A stretch of 64,000 nt of DNA, taken from Flavobacterium azizsancarii (GTDB lineage Bacteria > Bacteroidota > Bacteroidia > Flavobacteriales > Flavobacteriaceae). Below the pieces are notes generated by a model that was given only the letters and a program-made list of their open reading frames with translations, was not told the DNA's origin and did not search any database. Each line of letters begins with the position of its first letter. The first letter of the stretch is position 1. Both the position numbers and the translations under genes were made by a program. The stretch covers positions 1 through 64,000 of the forward strand of contig NZ_JAMZNK010000003.1 in the NCBI RefSeq assembly GCF_027980145.1, read 5' to 3'. Below, in pieces: positions 1 through 8,677 of this stretch.

Positions 1-2
1 GC

Positions 3-152
3 CTGATTGCTATTGCTCACAACTTTTCTAAATGGATCGCTAAAATCCGTTTGGGCAATTTTAACCTCATTTTTGATCTCGTAGAAGCTTTAGAAAAGTT
101 TATAGAAGACCATTTTAGCCCAAATTTACATTTTTCAAGAAACACTCTGTAA
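3..152 (+). CDS. C-terminal end of an unidentified protein (5' cut by window)
   Basis: An open frame enters from the left edge and ends at a TAA at 150-152, giving about 49 residues that begin LIAIAHNFSKW and end in SRNTL. The tail is rich in aromatic and basic residues and slightly resembles the end of a DDE transposase, but the catalytic part lies outside the window, so no function is assigned. A strong hairpin follows 20 bases after the stop. Confidence 0.4.
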   Translation: MIAIAHNFSKWIAKIRLGNFNLIFDLVEALEKFIEDHFSPNLHFSRNTL

Positions 153-172
153 ATCTACTAGTATAATAAAAG

Positions 173-204
173 AAAGAGGTCGTCTTTTCAGACAACCTCT
201 TTTT
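173..204. terminator. Bidirectional hairpin terminator between convergent genes
   Basis: A 13-bp stem (173-185 with 190-202, one G-T pair) encloses a TTTC loop, with A-rich DNA on the left and a T run on the right. It lies between the stop of the left-edge gene (+) and the stop of the TPR-like gene (-), so it can terminate both. Confidence 0.75.
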
Positions 205-205
205 A

Positions 206-823
206 TTATTTCACTTTTGAATAAAAACGTTCTATATTATCCTCTGTTATTTTCTCATAACCATTCGCGCCTTTTTTTCCAACGTTAATGACACGTAATT
301 CATCTGATTTGTTACTAATTATACAATGCCAAACAGTACCATCAGATAAAATAATATCCGAAAATAAAGAGCTTGTTTCTTCTCCATCATAATAAACTAA
401 TGGTTCAGATTTAATTAGTTTCTTTTCTTGGGTTTTCTTGTTTCTCTCGTAAAACAAAATTTCATTTTTATTGATTTCAACTAACTCTTCGAAATCTTTT
501 TCTGCAGAATCATAGGTTTGATTAACTGCCCATATTGGTTTGTCACCAATCATTTTCCAGGTACCTAAAGCCTGAGTCATTATATCTTCTCTCAAAATAT
601 GCTGCAAAGTATCTACTTTTTTAGCAGACTCAATACCTATTTCGTTTTCAGGTTTAATTTTAGACGCAAAATAAAATAAGTCAATAGCTTTCTTAAAGTC
701 AGCTTTGTCATAATAAGACATGGCTAATTCGTATCTGCTCTTTTGAAATGCAGTTTTAGAATTATTTTGAGCAAAAGTTTTAGAAAGAATTAATAAAACA
801 ATTAAAAGGAGGGGCTTTTTCAT
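206..823 (-). CDS. Exported TPR-like protein of unknown function
   Basis: A 205-residue protein. It starts with a typical signal peptide (MKKPLLLIVLLILSKTFAQ), so it is probably periplasmic. Residues about 30-65 read as a tetratricopeptide-like helix pair (YELAMSYYDKADFKKAIDLF) followed by an unrecognised C-terminal part rich in beta-type sequence. The pattern resembles small flavobacterial TPR proteins that bind other proteins, but no partner is visible. A TAGGTTTG -7 element at 858-851 on the minus strand fits the chosen start at 823. The gene stands alone, convergent with the left-edge gene and separated from the ACT-domain gene upstream by a terminator. Confidence 0.7.
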   Translation of the reverse strand: MKKPLLLIVLLILSKTFAQNNSKTAFQKSRYELAMSYYDKADFKKAIDLFYFASKIKPENEIGIESAKKVDTLQHILREDIMTQALGTWKMIGDKPIWAVNQTYDSAEKDFEELVEINKNEILFYERNKKTQEKKLIKSEPLVYYDGEETSSLFSDIILSDGTVWHCIISNKSDELRVINVGKKGANGYEKITEDNIERFYSKVK

Positions 824-850
824 TTATATGGTATTTTATTCTTTTTTTTG

Positions 851-858
851 CAAACCTA
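851..858 (-). promoter_or_regulatory. -7 promoter element of the TPR-like gene
   Basis: The minus strand reads TAGGTTTG, a match to the Bacteroidetes TAnnTTTG element, about 28 bases upstream of the start codon at 823. No clear -33 TTG was seen. Confidence 0.5.
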
Positions 859-930
859 GTTTTTTATTCCATAATTCTTACGGTTTTCCACATTTAATTT
901 TAAAGAAAAAACTTGCTTATAAAAACACAA

Positions 931-966
931 AAAAAAGGAATCTGATAATTATTAGATTCCTTTTTT
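931..966 (-). terminator. Terminator of the M1 peptidase/ACT pair
   Basis: A perfect 13-bp stem (931-943 with 954-966) with a 10-base AT loop. On the minus strand it ends in a run of T, just downstream of the ACT-domain gene. Confidence 0.8.
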
Positions 967-1002
967 ATGATATTAGTTATTTCTGGCGAAATGAAGTTAA
1001 TT

Positions 1003-1395
1003 TTAATTCGAAAATGAACTCAAAATTTGCATTGCCTTATCGGTATCTTTTTTATTGACAAAAATATGATCATGATAAAAAGCAGCCACAACATTGCAAC
1101 TAATTTCATGCTCTGAAAGTGCTTTCGAAAAAGCTGCTGTCAAACCAACCGCTTCTAATGATGAATGAACCGTAAGTGTTATCCAGGACATTAAAATCGA
1201 ATAATCGAGTTTTAATTTATCAGCGACTTCTTTTTTAAGAATTAAGGTAATCGCTTCTTTTTCTTTAAAAAACATTTCAACTTCCTTTAGATCAATATCT
1301 TTTAAACTATCTGTTTTACAAAAAACGTAATCACCTGAATTATGTTCCGGTTTCATGCTTTTTAGCAATTGCTGTAAATCTTTTTCTCCTGACAT
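1003..1395 (-). CDS. ACT domain-containing protein (COG3602-like)
   Basis: A 130-residue cytoplasmic protein. The N-terminal half (about 1-65) contains the stretch GDYVFCKT and the C-terminal half reads as an ACT-like fold with WITLTVHSSLEAVGLTAAFS and the pattern CNVVAAFYHDHIFV. This is the arrangement of the COG3602/ACT_7 family of small regulatory-type proteins, whose ligand is generally not known. It lies 20 bp downstream of the M1 peptidase gene on the same strand and ahead of a strong terminator, so the two are probably co-transcribed. Family assignment is confident; the biological role is not. Confidence 0.75.
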   Translation of the reverse strand: MSGEKDLQQLLKSMKPEHNSGDYVFCKTDSLKDIDLKEVEMFFKEKEAITLILKKEVADKLKLDYSILMSWITLTVHSSLEAVGLTAAFSKALSEHEISCNVVAAFYHDHIFVNKKDTDKAMQILSSFSN

Positions 1396-1415
1396 ATTTA
1401 TAAATTCATTCTAGA

Positions 1416-3287
1416 TTATTTAGAAGACCATGTATTATTCTTTGGTGTTGCATCCATAAAAATACCGCCATCGACTGTTACTTGTTTAATTTCTTTTTTA
1501 TTTTTTAGGGCAATTACAGCACGTTTTTGATTGGCTTGCCAAACTGCAGGTGTTTGATGAATAGTTTCTGTCGTTTTATCAGAATAGGTAACAATAATAT
1601 CAAACGGAATCGCAAAACCTCCAACGTTTTCTACTGAAACAACATTTTTGGCCACATTTTTAATCGAAATATCAATATAATTATTGGTAAAAAACCAGTT
1701 ATTAAAGAACCAATTCAAGTTTTTTCCTGAAGCAGTATTAAACGAATTAAAATAATCCCAAGGAATTGGATGTTTACCATTCCATTTATCCATATAGGCA
1801 TGAAGGGATTTTTTGAACAAATCATCACCAAGCAGATCTTTTAGGGCGATATAAGATAATGATGCTTTACCATATGAATTATTGCCATAACCTGAATCTG
1901 ATAACTGTGATGACATGGTAATAATGGGCTGATCTTCTTCGGTCGATGGATCGTTTATGTATTGCTGCACTCGAAATTCTTTATAAAATTTATCAGCAGC
2001 TTCTTTTCCATGTTCTGCAATTCCTATTAAATATTCAAAGGTCGTTGCCCAGCCTTCATCCATAAAAGCATAACGCGTTTCGTTGATTCCCATATAAAAC
2101 GGAAAATAAGTATGAGCGACTTCATGATCCTGAACCAATTGTGCAAAAACGGGATCGCCCATTTGAGAATCGTTACACATCATTGGATACTCCATATCTG
2201 CGAAACCCTGAAAAGCTGTCATTTTAGAAAACGGATACGGAATTCCCGGCCAGTTATTAGAAAACCAATCTAATGCATATTGATTGTTCTTGATCGAATT
2301 TACAAAATCAGTTCCTGCCACATCATAAGCTGCCTGTATACTCGCACGTCTATTTGTTTTTTTATCTACGACAACACTACCGGCATCCCATAAATAATGA
2401 TCACTTAGACCAAAACAAACATCTGTGATATTTTTGGCTTCAAATTTCCAGACATTCCATTCGTTTTGTGTTGTTACAATACCACTTTTCATTTCCTGTT
2501 CATTGGCAATATGCAAAACTTCATCTGTTGTATATGATTTCTTTAAGCGTGAAGCAAATTCAGGCTGCAAAACCTCATCCGGATTCAATAAATCTCCTGT
2601 TCCGTAAACAACATAATTTTTTGGTGCTTCTACAGAATAGGTATAGTCATTAAAATCATTATAAAACTCCTGACCTGAAGTATGAGGAAGGTCATCCCAT
2701 TTATTATAATCATCAAAAACAGAAACACGAGGATAACTGTAGGCCACAAAAAATGTGCTGTTATCGATTTGTCCTTCTCTTCCGCTAAGTTTTGATAAGG
2801 GATAATTCCAATCAATATCAATTGTAATTTTACTGTGCGGAGGCAAAGGTTTTTTCATTTTTACTTTTTCTACTGTTCCCCAGTCTTTGGCATCTTCCTT
2901 GTAAACTATTCCTTCAATTTTTAAAGCAGTAATTGTTAAACCATCAGTAAAAAAATCTTCACTATTTTGTACCGCCCGTGGCGATGTTTTTTTATGAATA
3001 TTATTTACAAATCTAATTCGTAAATTTTTCAGCGTATCGTTACTATTATTTTCATAAACGATAGTTTCAGTTCCGCTAACTATTTTAGTATCGGCATTTA
3101 CTTGCAGGGCAATGGTATATTTACCATGATTTTGCCAATAATTTTTACCCGGCTTTCCGTCCATAGAACGAACATTATCAGCATAAGATTCTTTTATATT
3201 TCTTGGCATATAAAGCTCTTGTGAAAAGCTATTTTGAGCTAAAAACACAAAGGCTATTAACAGCAATTGAAGTGATCGTTTTTTCAT
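1416..3287 (-). CDS. M1 family zinc metallopeptidase, exported
   Basis: A 623-residue aminopeptidase-type enzyme that should remove N-terminal residues from peptides outside the cytoplasm. A signal peptide ending near SFSQ is visible. The gluzincin zinc site is complete: HEVAH at residues 388-392 and the third ligand Glu411 in MDEGWATT, the exact HExxH-X18-E spacing. The upstream exopeptidase motif (usually GAMEN) reads ADMEY around residue 365, a form seen in bacterial M1 proteins distant from aminopeptidase N. N-terminal beta domain about 50-270, catalytic domain about 290-520, short C-terminal beta part. It heads a two-gene unit with the ACT protein. Its start at 3287 lies about 68 bases downstream of a TAAATTTG -7 element. 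Confidence 0.88.
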   Translation of the reverse strand: MKKRSLQLLLIAFVFLAQNSFSQELYMPRNIKESYADNVRSMDGKPGKNYWQNHGKYTIALQVNADTKIVSGTETIVYENNSNDTLKNLRIRFVNNIHKKTSPRAVQNSEDFFTDGLTITALKIEGIVYKEDAKDWGTVEKVKMKKPLPPHSKITIDIDWNYPLSKLSGREGQIDNSTFFVAYSYPRVSVFDDYNKWDDLPHTSGQEFYNDFNDYTYSVEAPKNYVVYGTGDLLNPDEVLQPEFASRLKKSYTTDEVLHIANEQEMKSGIVTTQNEWNVWKFEAKNITDVCFGLSDHYLWDAGSVVVDKKTNRRASIQAAYDVAGTDFVNSIKNNQYALDWFSNNWPGIPYPFSKMTAFQGFADMEYPMMCNDSQMGDPVFAQLVQDHEVAHTYFPFYMGINETRYAFMDEGWATTFEYLIGIAEHGKEAADKFYKEFRVQQYINDPSTEEDQPIITMSSQLSDSGYGNNSYGKASLSYIALKDLLGDDLFKKSLHAYMDKWNGKHPIPWDYFNSFNTASGKNLNWFFNNWFFTNNYIDISIKNVAKNVVSVENVGGFAIPFDIIVTYSDKTTETIHQTPAVWQANQKRAVIALKNKKEIKQVTVDGGIFMDATPKNNTWSSK

Positions 3288-3354
3288 AAGTTGATTTAAG
3301 ATTTGATGATTAATTGATTATAACATTAGTTGAGTTTTCTAACTTAATGTTACA

Positions 3355-3384
3355 CAAATTTAAAATTATAGTTTTTAAACTATA
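3355..3384 (-). promoter_or_regulatory. Promoter of the M1 peptidase gene with an adjacent palindrome
   Basis: The minus strand carries TAAATTTG (3362-3355), a TAnnTTTG -7 element. Immediately upstream lies a perfect palindrome, TATAGTTT-TT-AAACTATA (3367-3384), about 17 bp from the centre of the -7 element, where a regulator could act. The regulator is unknown. Confidence 0.45.
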
Positions 3385-3416
3385 CCATCTGATATTAAAT
3401 AACTTAAAAATAAAAA

Positions 3417-3445
3417 CCGTCTAATTCTAAAAAAGAAAAAGACGG
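3417..3445 (-). terminator. Terminator of gapN
   Basis: A 6-bp GC-containing stem (CCGTCT 3417-3422 with AGACGG 3440-3445). On the minus strand it is followed by a T-rich tract, downstream of the gapN stop. Confidence 0.55.
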
Positions 3446-3474
3446 CGTCTACAATTAATATATAACCTTGATCA

Positions 3475-5055
3475 CTACAAAATATAATCAGTATTAATAA
3501 AATTCGATTCCTTGCTGTTTAGCAATTCCTGCAAAATTTCATTATTATACGCAATATCTTTTGAAGCTACAAACGTACGGATTGAGAAGGAGCGCAATGC
3601 ATCAGGGATACTTAATGTTCCTACAGCAGAGTCTTTACGACCGGTGAACGGGAATGCATCCGGACCTCTCTGGCAAGAACTATTTAAGTTTACTCTGCAC
3701 ACTAAATTTACCAAAGCATCGATAAGCGGTGCTAAAGTCTTGATATCTTTTCCAAACAAACTAACTTGTTGTCCGTAGTTAGATTCCGCCATATCTTCAA
3801 GAGGCTCACTAATATCTTTAAAAGCAATAATTGGCACAACTGGTCCAAATTGTTCTTCATGATACACACGCATCTCTTTGTTTACAGGATATAAAACAGC
3901 TGGGAAAATATAATTATCTGTATGTTTTCCTCCTTTTTCGTTCAATATTTTTGCTCCTTTATGAGTTGCATCATCAATTAAACCCTGGATATAATTTGGT
4001 TTTTCAGTTTCAGGAAGCGGTGTTAAAGAAGCTCCTTTTTCCCATGGGTTTCCAAATACCAAAGCATCTACTTTTTCAGAGAAACGTTTATTAAATTCTT
4101 CTACAATAGATTCGTGTACATACAATACTTTTAGAGCTGTACAACGCTGTCCGTTGAAGGATAAAGTTCCTGCAATACATTCCTGAATTGCCAAATCTAA
4201 ATCAGCATCCGGTAAAATAATTGCCGGGTTTTTAGCTTCTAATCCTAAAATTAAACGCAATCTGTTTTTATTTGGATGTTGATCCTGCAATGCAATCGCA
4301 GATTTACTGTTTCCGATTAATGCCAACACATCAATTTTTCCAGATTTCATGATCGGAGAAGCTACTTCACGACCTCTACCGTAAACAATATTGATAACAC
4401 CTTTAGGAAAACTGCTTCTAAATGCTTCTAACAATGGCGAGATACATAAAACACCATGTTTAGCCGGTTTAAAGATAACTGTATTACCCATAATCAAAGC
4501 CGGAATCAACAAAGAGAAAGTTTCGTTTAATGGATAATTGTAAGGTCCAAGACACAATACAACACCAAGAGGTCCACGACGAATCATAGCGTTTACACCT
4601 TGTACTTTTTCAAAATGTGCACTGCGTCCGTTTAATTCTTTATAGCTGTCGATAGTATCGTAAATGTATTCAACGGTTCTGTCAAATTCTTTTTGAGAAT
4701 CCCCAAGGTTTTTTCCAATTTCCCACATCAAAAGTTTAACCACTTCCTCACGGGTTTCCTTCATTTGTCTTACGAAATTTTCCATACATTTTATACGGTC
4801 AACCACTTTCATGGTTGGCCATAATCCCTGACCTTTATTATATGCAGCATTGGCAGCTTCAACCACTTCGGCAGCTTCTTTCTCTGCCATGAACGGAATC
4901 GATCCTAATAAAGTTGGAGTATATTTTTCTGTAGATGAAATCGTCGAAAACACTGGAGTAGTCTGTCCTGTCCAGGGTTTCAATTCGCCATTTACAAGAT
5001 AAGTATCTTGGTTTATAAGTGTTTTGATCTGATATTCTTCGGGTATTAAACTCAT
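3475..5055 (-). CDS. gapN: NADP-dependent non-phosphorylating glyceraldehyde-3-phosphate dehydrogenase (aldehyde dehydrogenase family)
   Basis: A 526-residue aldehyde dehydrogenase. GapN oxidises glyceraldehyde-3-phosphate directly to 3-phosphoglycerate and makes NADPH, bypassing the ATP-yielding step of glycolysis. The catalytic cysteine is Cys305 in FNGQRCTA and the general base is Glu273 in GLEAKNP, 32 residues apart as expected. The stretch [10 protein letters not shown] near residue 170 and [14 protein letters not shown] near the C-terminus match the GapN-type subgroup rather than generic betaine or succinate semialdehyde dehydrogenases. Substrate assignment rests on subfamily resemblance. 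A single-gene unit bounded by terminators on both sides. Confidence 0.82.
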   Translation of the reverse strand: MSLIPEEYQIKTLINQDTYLVNGELKPWTGQTTPVFSTISSTEKYTPTLLGSIPFMAEKEAAEVVEAANAAYNKGQGLWPTMKVVDRIKCMENFVRQMKETREEVVKLLMWEIGKNLGDSQKEFDRTVEYIYDTIDSYKELNGRSAHFEKVQGVNAMIRRGPLGVVLCLGPYNYPLNETFSLLIPALIMGNTVIFKPAKHGVLCISPLLEAFRSSFPKGVINIVYGRGREVASPIMKSGKIDVLALIGNSKSAIALQDQHPNKNRLRLILGLEAKNPAIILPDADLDLAIQECIAGTLSFNGQRCTALKVLYVHESIVEEFNKRFSEKVDALVFGNPWEKGASLTPLPETEKPNYIQGLIDDATHKGAKILNEKGGKHTDNYIFPAVLYPVNKEMRVYHEEQFGPVVPIIAFKDISEPLEDMAESNYGQQVSLFGKDIKTLAPLIDALVNLVCRVNLNSSCQRGPDAFPFTGRKDSAVGTLSIPDALRSFSIRTFVASKDIAYNNEILQELLNSKESNFINTDYIL

Positions 5056-5102
5056 AATTTGGTAATTTATGTTTGGTTATTTATTAGTTATTAAAAGAAA
5101 AA

Positions 5103-5121
5103 AGAGGCTTTTTGCGCCTCT
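5103..5121 (-). terminator. Terminator of the rhodanese gene
   Basis: A stem AGAGGC/GCCTCT (5103-5108 with 5116-5121), with a T-rich tail on the minus strand. It separates the rhodanese gene from gapN. Confidence 0.7.
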
Positions 5122-5131
5122 TAATTTATTT

Positions 5132-5443
5132 TTATGAATTTATGGTCTCGCCTTCCCAATCCAAAATTCCACCAAGCAAGTTGTAGGCATTAGCAATACC
5201 TAATTCATTCATAACCTGACATGCCTTAGCGCTTCTGGCTCCAGAACGGCAATACACATAATAATTTTTATTTTTATCCAGTTCTTCGATTTCGTAAATA
5301 AAACCCTGACCTTTATTAATATCAATGTTTACGGCATTCTCGATATAACCGTCATTAAATTCGTCTTCAGTTCTTACGTCCAGTATAACTGCATTCTCGT
5401 CAGCAGCAAGCTGATTAACCCAATCTTCTTGTGATAAATTCAT
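5132..5443 (-). CDS. Single-domain rhodanese-like sulfurtransferase
   Basis: A 103-residue cytoplasmic protein forming one rhodanese domain, which carries sulfane sulfur as a cysteine persulfide. The active-site loop is intact: Cys65 in CRSGARS, the six-residue loop typical of GlpE/PspE-like thiosulfate or persulfide sulfurtransferases. The substrate-side motif DVRTEDEF and the closing LGGILDWEG are also present. It is divergent from the Crp/Fnr regulator gene across 460 bp, and that regulator is followed by a TauE-type permease, so a role in persulfide or thiosulfate handling is likely but inferred. Confidence 0.85.
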   Translation of the reverse strand: MNLSQEDWVNQLAADENAVILDVRTEDEFNDGYIENAVNIDINKGQGFIYEIEELDKNKNYYVYCRSGARSAKACQVMNELGIANAYNLLGGILDWEGETINS

Positions 5444-5903
5444 AGTATCTGTTTTTTGTAAAATTACGACGTTTATATTAATTAAAAACGTGCCAAATGC
5501 GATTTCGATTATTATTCTCAGAAAACGTTTTAGAGAAAGTATTATAATCAGTGAAATACAAATTTACTTACTATTTTTAAAAATACAGTCTATAAAATTG
5601 ATAGAAAATAGGTTTTTATCATTTACATAAAATGTATCTTAAAAATAGTTTTCTCACATTTTATACCATTCCAATCTGCTATCTTTGTAATAAATTATAT
5701 GTTTTAATTTCTATTTGATAAAATTATTTGCACGAATTTATTTTTTTTCACTGATTATAATGATCAAAATTATTAGCAACGAATTACACTAATTTCCACT
5801 AATTAATTCAGGTAGATTCGTGAAACCCGTAGCAAAAGAAAAACATGTGCAAACCAGTTCAATCCGTAAAATCCGTGGGCTATTAATTGACCACAACTAA
5901 GCA
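5444..5903. promoter_or_regulatory. 460-bp divergent control region between rhodanese and Crp/Fnr genes
   Basis: Contains a candidate rightward -7 element TATCTTTG at 5680-5687 and a leftward TAAATTTG (5566-5559). A perfect 9-bp inverted repeat, ATAAAATGT (5627-5635) and ACATTTTAT (5656-5664), lies 16 bp upstream of the rightward element. A palindrome AAAACGTTTT is at 5523-5532. From about 5755 to 5890 the DNA is a degenerate intergenic repeat with ACGAATTACACT and AATCCGTGGGC words, leaving a long repeat-filled leader before the regulator gene. Confidence 0.4.
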
Positions 5904-6530
5904 ATGCAAAATTCATTTAAAAATATATTCCCTAATTTCTCCCCTGAACTTATTGCGACTATCGAAGAAAACGGAAGTGTGCAGAATTTTGAAGCCGGAA
6001 CAATATTAATGCGAACCGGCCAATACATAAGAAACACGGTTTTGATCACCAAGGGAAAAATCAAAATCTATCGTGAAGGCGAAGATGGAGGCGAATTTTT
6101 AATGTATTATTTGCAACCGGGACAAGCCTGCGCTATTTCGATGATTTGTACCGCCAAAAGCGAAAAAAGCCAGATTATGGCAAAAGTAACAGAAGATGTT
6201 TCCGTCATGATGATTCCATTACAAATGATGGACAAATGGATGATGGAGCACAGAACCTGGTACGAATTTGTAATCGAAACTTATAGAAGCCGTTTTGAAG
6301 AAGTCCTTGAAGTTGTAGACAATATCGCTTTCCGTTCTATGGATGAAAGATTGGAGTTTTACCTCAAAAGACATTCTGACGCATGTGGCTGTTCTGAAGT
6401 CAATTTATCACATCAGGAAATTGCCTCAGAGCTAAATACCTCAAGAGAAGTTGTTTCAAGATTACTCAAAAAAATGGAACAAAGAGGTTTAGTCAAACTA
6501 AACAGAAATCAAATTGAGTTATTAAAGTAA
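5904..6530 (+). CDS. Crp/Fnr family transcriptional regulator (candidate sulfur regulator)
   Basis: A 208-residue regulator with an N-terminal cyclic-nucleotide-binding-like beta barrel (about 20-120), a dimerisation helix and a C-terminal winged helix; LNTSREVVSRLLKKMEQRGL near 175-195 is the DNA-reading helix. It has no N-terminal Fe-S cysteine cluster like FNR, but carries cysteines in GQACAISMIC and in the ACGCSEVN stretch before the HTH, which could sense thiol or persulfide state (inference). Flanked by a rhodanese gene on one side and a TauE/SafE permease on the other. Crp/Fnr-like sites occur at identical positions upstream of the permease gene and the cstB-like gene, so it probably activates both. 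Confidence 0.82.
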   Translation: MQNSFKNIFPNFSPELIATIEENGSVQNFEAGTILMRTGQYIRNTVLITKGKIKIYREGEDGGEFLMYYLQPGQACAISMICTAKSEKSQIMAKVTEDVSVMMIPLQMMDKWMMEHRTWYEFVIETYRSRFEEVLEVVDNIAFRSMDERLEFYLKRHSDACGCSEVNLSHQEIASELNTSREVVSRLLKKMEQRGLVKLNRNQIELLK

Positions 6531-6972
6531 AATTATTAGCCCGCGGGTTTTGCGGGTTAAACGGATTTTTACTCATTTATTTTTATTAACCATTAAGATA
6601 TAAGAAAATTTAAGGCGCAATGCTTAATTTCCTTATAACATTAAGATAAAAAAGCTAAACTTAACTTTCTTAATCTTTTAATGGTAAAAATTAAAATTTT
6701 AATTGTCCACGGATTTGGAGGATGGAACGAGTTTTCGCTGGTTTATTTTTATTAACCATTAAAATATTAAGAAAAATTAAGGCGCAAGCTTAATTTCCTT
6801 ATAAACATTAAGATAAAAAAGCTAAACTTAACCTTCTTAATCTCTTAATGGTAAAAAACTATTTCAGACAACGATTATCAGTTCAAGACAAACCAAAAAG
6901 AAAAAAAAACCTGTGTCAACCCGTTTACCCGCAAAATCCACGGGCAATAAATCAGCAATAAAAATCCCATAT
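6531..6972. repeat. Gene-free stretch made of nested foldback repeats
   Basis: Two copies of a roughly 103-bp CATTAAG element (6586-6687 and 6752-6854) lie in direct orientation. Each opens with TTAACCATTAA and closes with TTAATGGTAA so that each folds on itself. They are enclosed by degenerate inverted copies of a GC-richer word: CCCGCGGGTTTTGCGGG near 6540 and CCCGCAAAATCCACGGG near 6927. No ORF is supported here. Confidence 0.65.
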
Positions 6973-7016
6973 GTGATAAAAGTTACTGTAAGTTTCTTTT
7001 TATCAGAGCACCTTTG
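6973..7016 (+). promoter_or_regulatory. Crp/Fnr-like site and promoter of the TauE/SafE permease gene
   Basis: GTGAT-AAAA-GTTAC (6973-6986) resembles a Crp/Fnr dyad and is centred at 6979.5. The -7 element CACCTTTG (7009-7016, one mismatch to TAnnTTTG) begins 29.5 bp after that centre. Transcription should start near 7021, putting the dyad near -41.5, the class II activator position. The cstB-like promoter has the same geometry. Confidence 0.55.
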
Positions 7017-7031
7017 TATAAAATAAATACA

Positions 7032-7817
7032 ATGGAATATTTAGGTTATTTTGCTTCGATTATTATCGGGATTTCGCTTGGCTTAATTGGCGGAGGCGGA
7101 TCGATCTTGACCATTCCTATTTTAGTGTATTTGTTTAAAGTAAATCCGGAGCAAGCCACTTCTTATTCTTTATTTATTGTAGGATTAACTGCTATGTTTG
7201 GGAGTTACAGCCATTACAAAATAGGTAATCTCAAACTCAAATCGGCATTGTACTTTGCCATTCCCTCCGTGATTTCGATTCTGATTATTCGCGAAGTGAT
7301 ATTTCCTAAAATTGCATCGACCTTGTTTTCTATTGCATCGTATTCCGTTTCAAAAGATTTTCTGATTATGATTGTCTTTTCAATATTGATGATTACAGCG
7401 GCAATATCAATGATTAGAAAAAACAAACCCGAAATAAAAGCAACCGAAACCAATTATACACAATTAAGCATAATAGGTTTTATAGTAGGAATCTTAACCG
7501 GATTTCTGGGTGCCGGCGGAGGTTTTCTAATTATTCCTGCGCTGCTTTTTTTTGCAAATTTACCTATGAAACAAGCCGTAGGAACATCATTGTTGATTAT
7601 CGCCATAAATTCATCTATTGGTTTTGGAGGAGATCTTTATATTGGTACTTCTATAAATTATCCTTTTTTATTTAGCGTTTCCGGAATGGCGCTTATTGGA
7701 ATGTTTATTGGAAGCCAGCTTTCTAAAAAAATCGACGGAGCAAAACTTAAACCTATTTTTGGCTGGTTTGTATTGGTAATGGGATTTTATATTATTACTA
7801 AAGAGGTTTTGTTTTAA
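7032..7817 (+). CDS. TauE/SafE family sulfur-compound permease
   Basis: A 261-residue inner-membrane protein with about eight hydrophobic segments in two homologous halves. The repeated glycine signatures, IGISLGLIGGGGSILTIPIL near the N-terminus and VGILTGFLGAGGGFLIIPAL near residue 155, are the family hallmark. Members export sulfite, sulfoacetate or related anions, or import them; direction and substrate cannot be read from sequence. The ATG at 7032 is preferred over a TTG at 7014 because that TTG is part of the -7 element. The Crp/Fnr gene upstream and a shared operator with the cstB-like gene point to a sulfur role. Confidence 0.83.
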   Translation: MEYLGYFASIIIGISLGLIGGGGSILTIPILVYLFKVNPEQATSYSLFIVGLTAMFGSYSHYKIGNLKLKSALYFAIPSVISILIIREVIFPKIASTLFSIASYSVSKDFLIMIVFSILMITAAISMIRKNKPEIKATETNYTQLSIIGFIVGILTGFLGAGGGFLIIPALLFFANLPMKQAVGTSLLIIAINSSIGFGGDLYIGTSINYPFLFSVSGMALIGMFIGSQLSKKIDGAKLKPIFGWFVLVMGFYIITKEVLF

Positions 7818-7887
7818 TCTTTTTTTCTCTCACAGATCTTGCAGATTTTTGTTTTATTACAATTTTTGCTTCTTAATTGCAGCATAA

Positions 7888-7919
7888 TCTTTGTCAAAGT
7901 TTTTGAACTTTGACAAAGA
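7888..7919. terminator. Perfect 14-bp hairpin after the permease gene
   Basis: TCTTTGTCAAAGTT (7888-7901) pairs perfectly with 7906-7919 around a TTTG loop. It lacks a long U tract, so it may be a dispersed palindromic repeat that also stabilises or ends the transcript. Confidence 0.55.
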
Positions 7920-8003
7920 CGAAAACCAAAAATGAGGAAACAATTACTGCTTCCCCATTTTCTATTATTTACTCTTTATTCTTTACTCTTTGCTCTCTAT
8001 TCT

Positions 8004-8450
8004 CTATCTCCACCAATGATAATAATTATGCAATCCGTCATATTCAAATCCGCAACGTGGGTATAACGTGTTTCCTATATCATTAGTTTTTTCTGTTTCG
8101 AGCATCAAACCACATGCATTTGTTTCCTCGCACCATTGTTTACTTCGGTCAATTAAAGCTACCGAAAGTCCTTTGCCTCTATAATCAGGGTGTACAAAAA
8201 GATCACTTAACAACCACTGTTTTTTCAACTTTGTATAATGAAATAATTTGTATAGCTGCACAAAGCCAACAGCTTTTTCGTCTACAATTGCTAAAAAAAT
8301 ATCTGATTCATTGTTTAATAATCGTTCTTTAAGAAATGCTTTTCCTTTTTCGACATCAGATTCCTGACGGTAAAAAACACGATAAAGGTTAAAAAGTGCT
8401 ACTGCTTCGTCAAGGTCTTCAATACTTGCTTTTTTGATTTTGTAATCCAT
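8004..8450 (-). CDS. GNAT family N-acetyltransferase
   Basis: A 148-residue acetyltransferase of the Gcn5 fold, transferring an acetyl group from acetyl-CoA to an amine. The acetyl-CoA pyrophosphate loop is visible as VHPDYRGKGLSVALIDR near residues 93-108, the conserved core strand as LSDLFV, and the C-terminal signature as LYPRCGFEYDG. Substrate unknown. It appears monocistronic; downstream DNA is pyrimidine-rich and upstream lies a short AAAGGAT hairpin near 8495-8511. Confidence 0.85.
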   Translation of the reverse strand: MDYKIKKASIEDLDEAVALFNLYRVFYRQESDVEKGKAFLKERLLNNESDIFLAIVDEKAVGFVQLYKLFHYTKLKKQWLLSDLFVHPDYRGKGLSVALIDRSKQWCEETNACGLMLETEKTNDIGNTLYPRCGFEYDGLHNYYHWWR

Positions 8451-8615
8451 TGTTTTTAAATATTTTGATTAAAAAGCGAAAGTATAGTAAAGGATAAAAT
8501 CCTTTGTAATCCAGTTTATAGAAAACAAGATCATCCAGCGTTTAGCTCGTTTAAACAAAGCATTTCATTCAATAAAAAGATAAATTACCTTAATAATAAT
8601 GTTTAAAAAGCAAAA

Positions 8616-8648
8616 AAATCAATGACAGAAATATTCCGTCATTGATTT
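8616..8648 (-). terminator. Terminator of the SDR gene
   Basis: A perfect 11-bp stem (8616-8626 with 8638-8648), followed on the minus strand by a T run from the A7 tract at 8612-8618. Confidence 0.8.
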
Positions 8649-8677
8649 ATAGTTTCATTTTATAAATCTCTGTTTAA

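Noticed and set aside
3..152. Left-edge gene as an insertion sequence transposase
   Set aside because: Only about 49 residues are visible and no DDE or DEDD residue can be placed; called only as an unidentified C-terminal end.
828..1058. Open frame of 76 codons on the + strand
   Set aside because: AT-biased composition with no signal or domain; it spans the terminator hairpin at 931-966 and the end of the ACT gene on the other strand.
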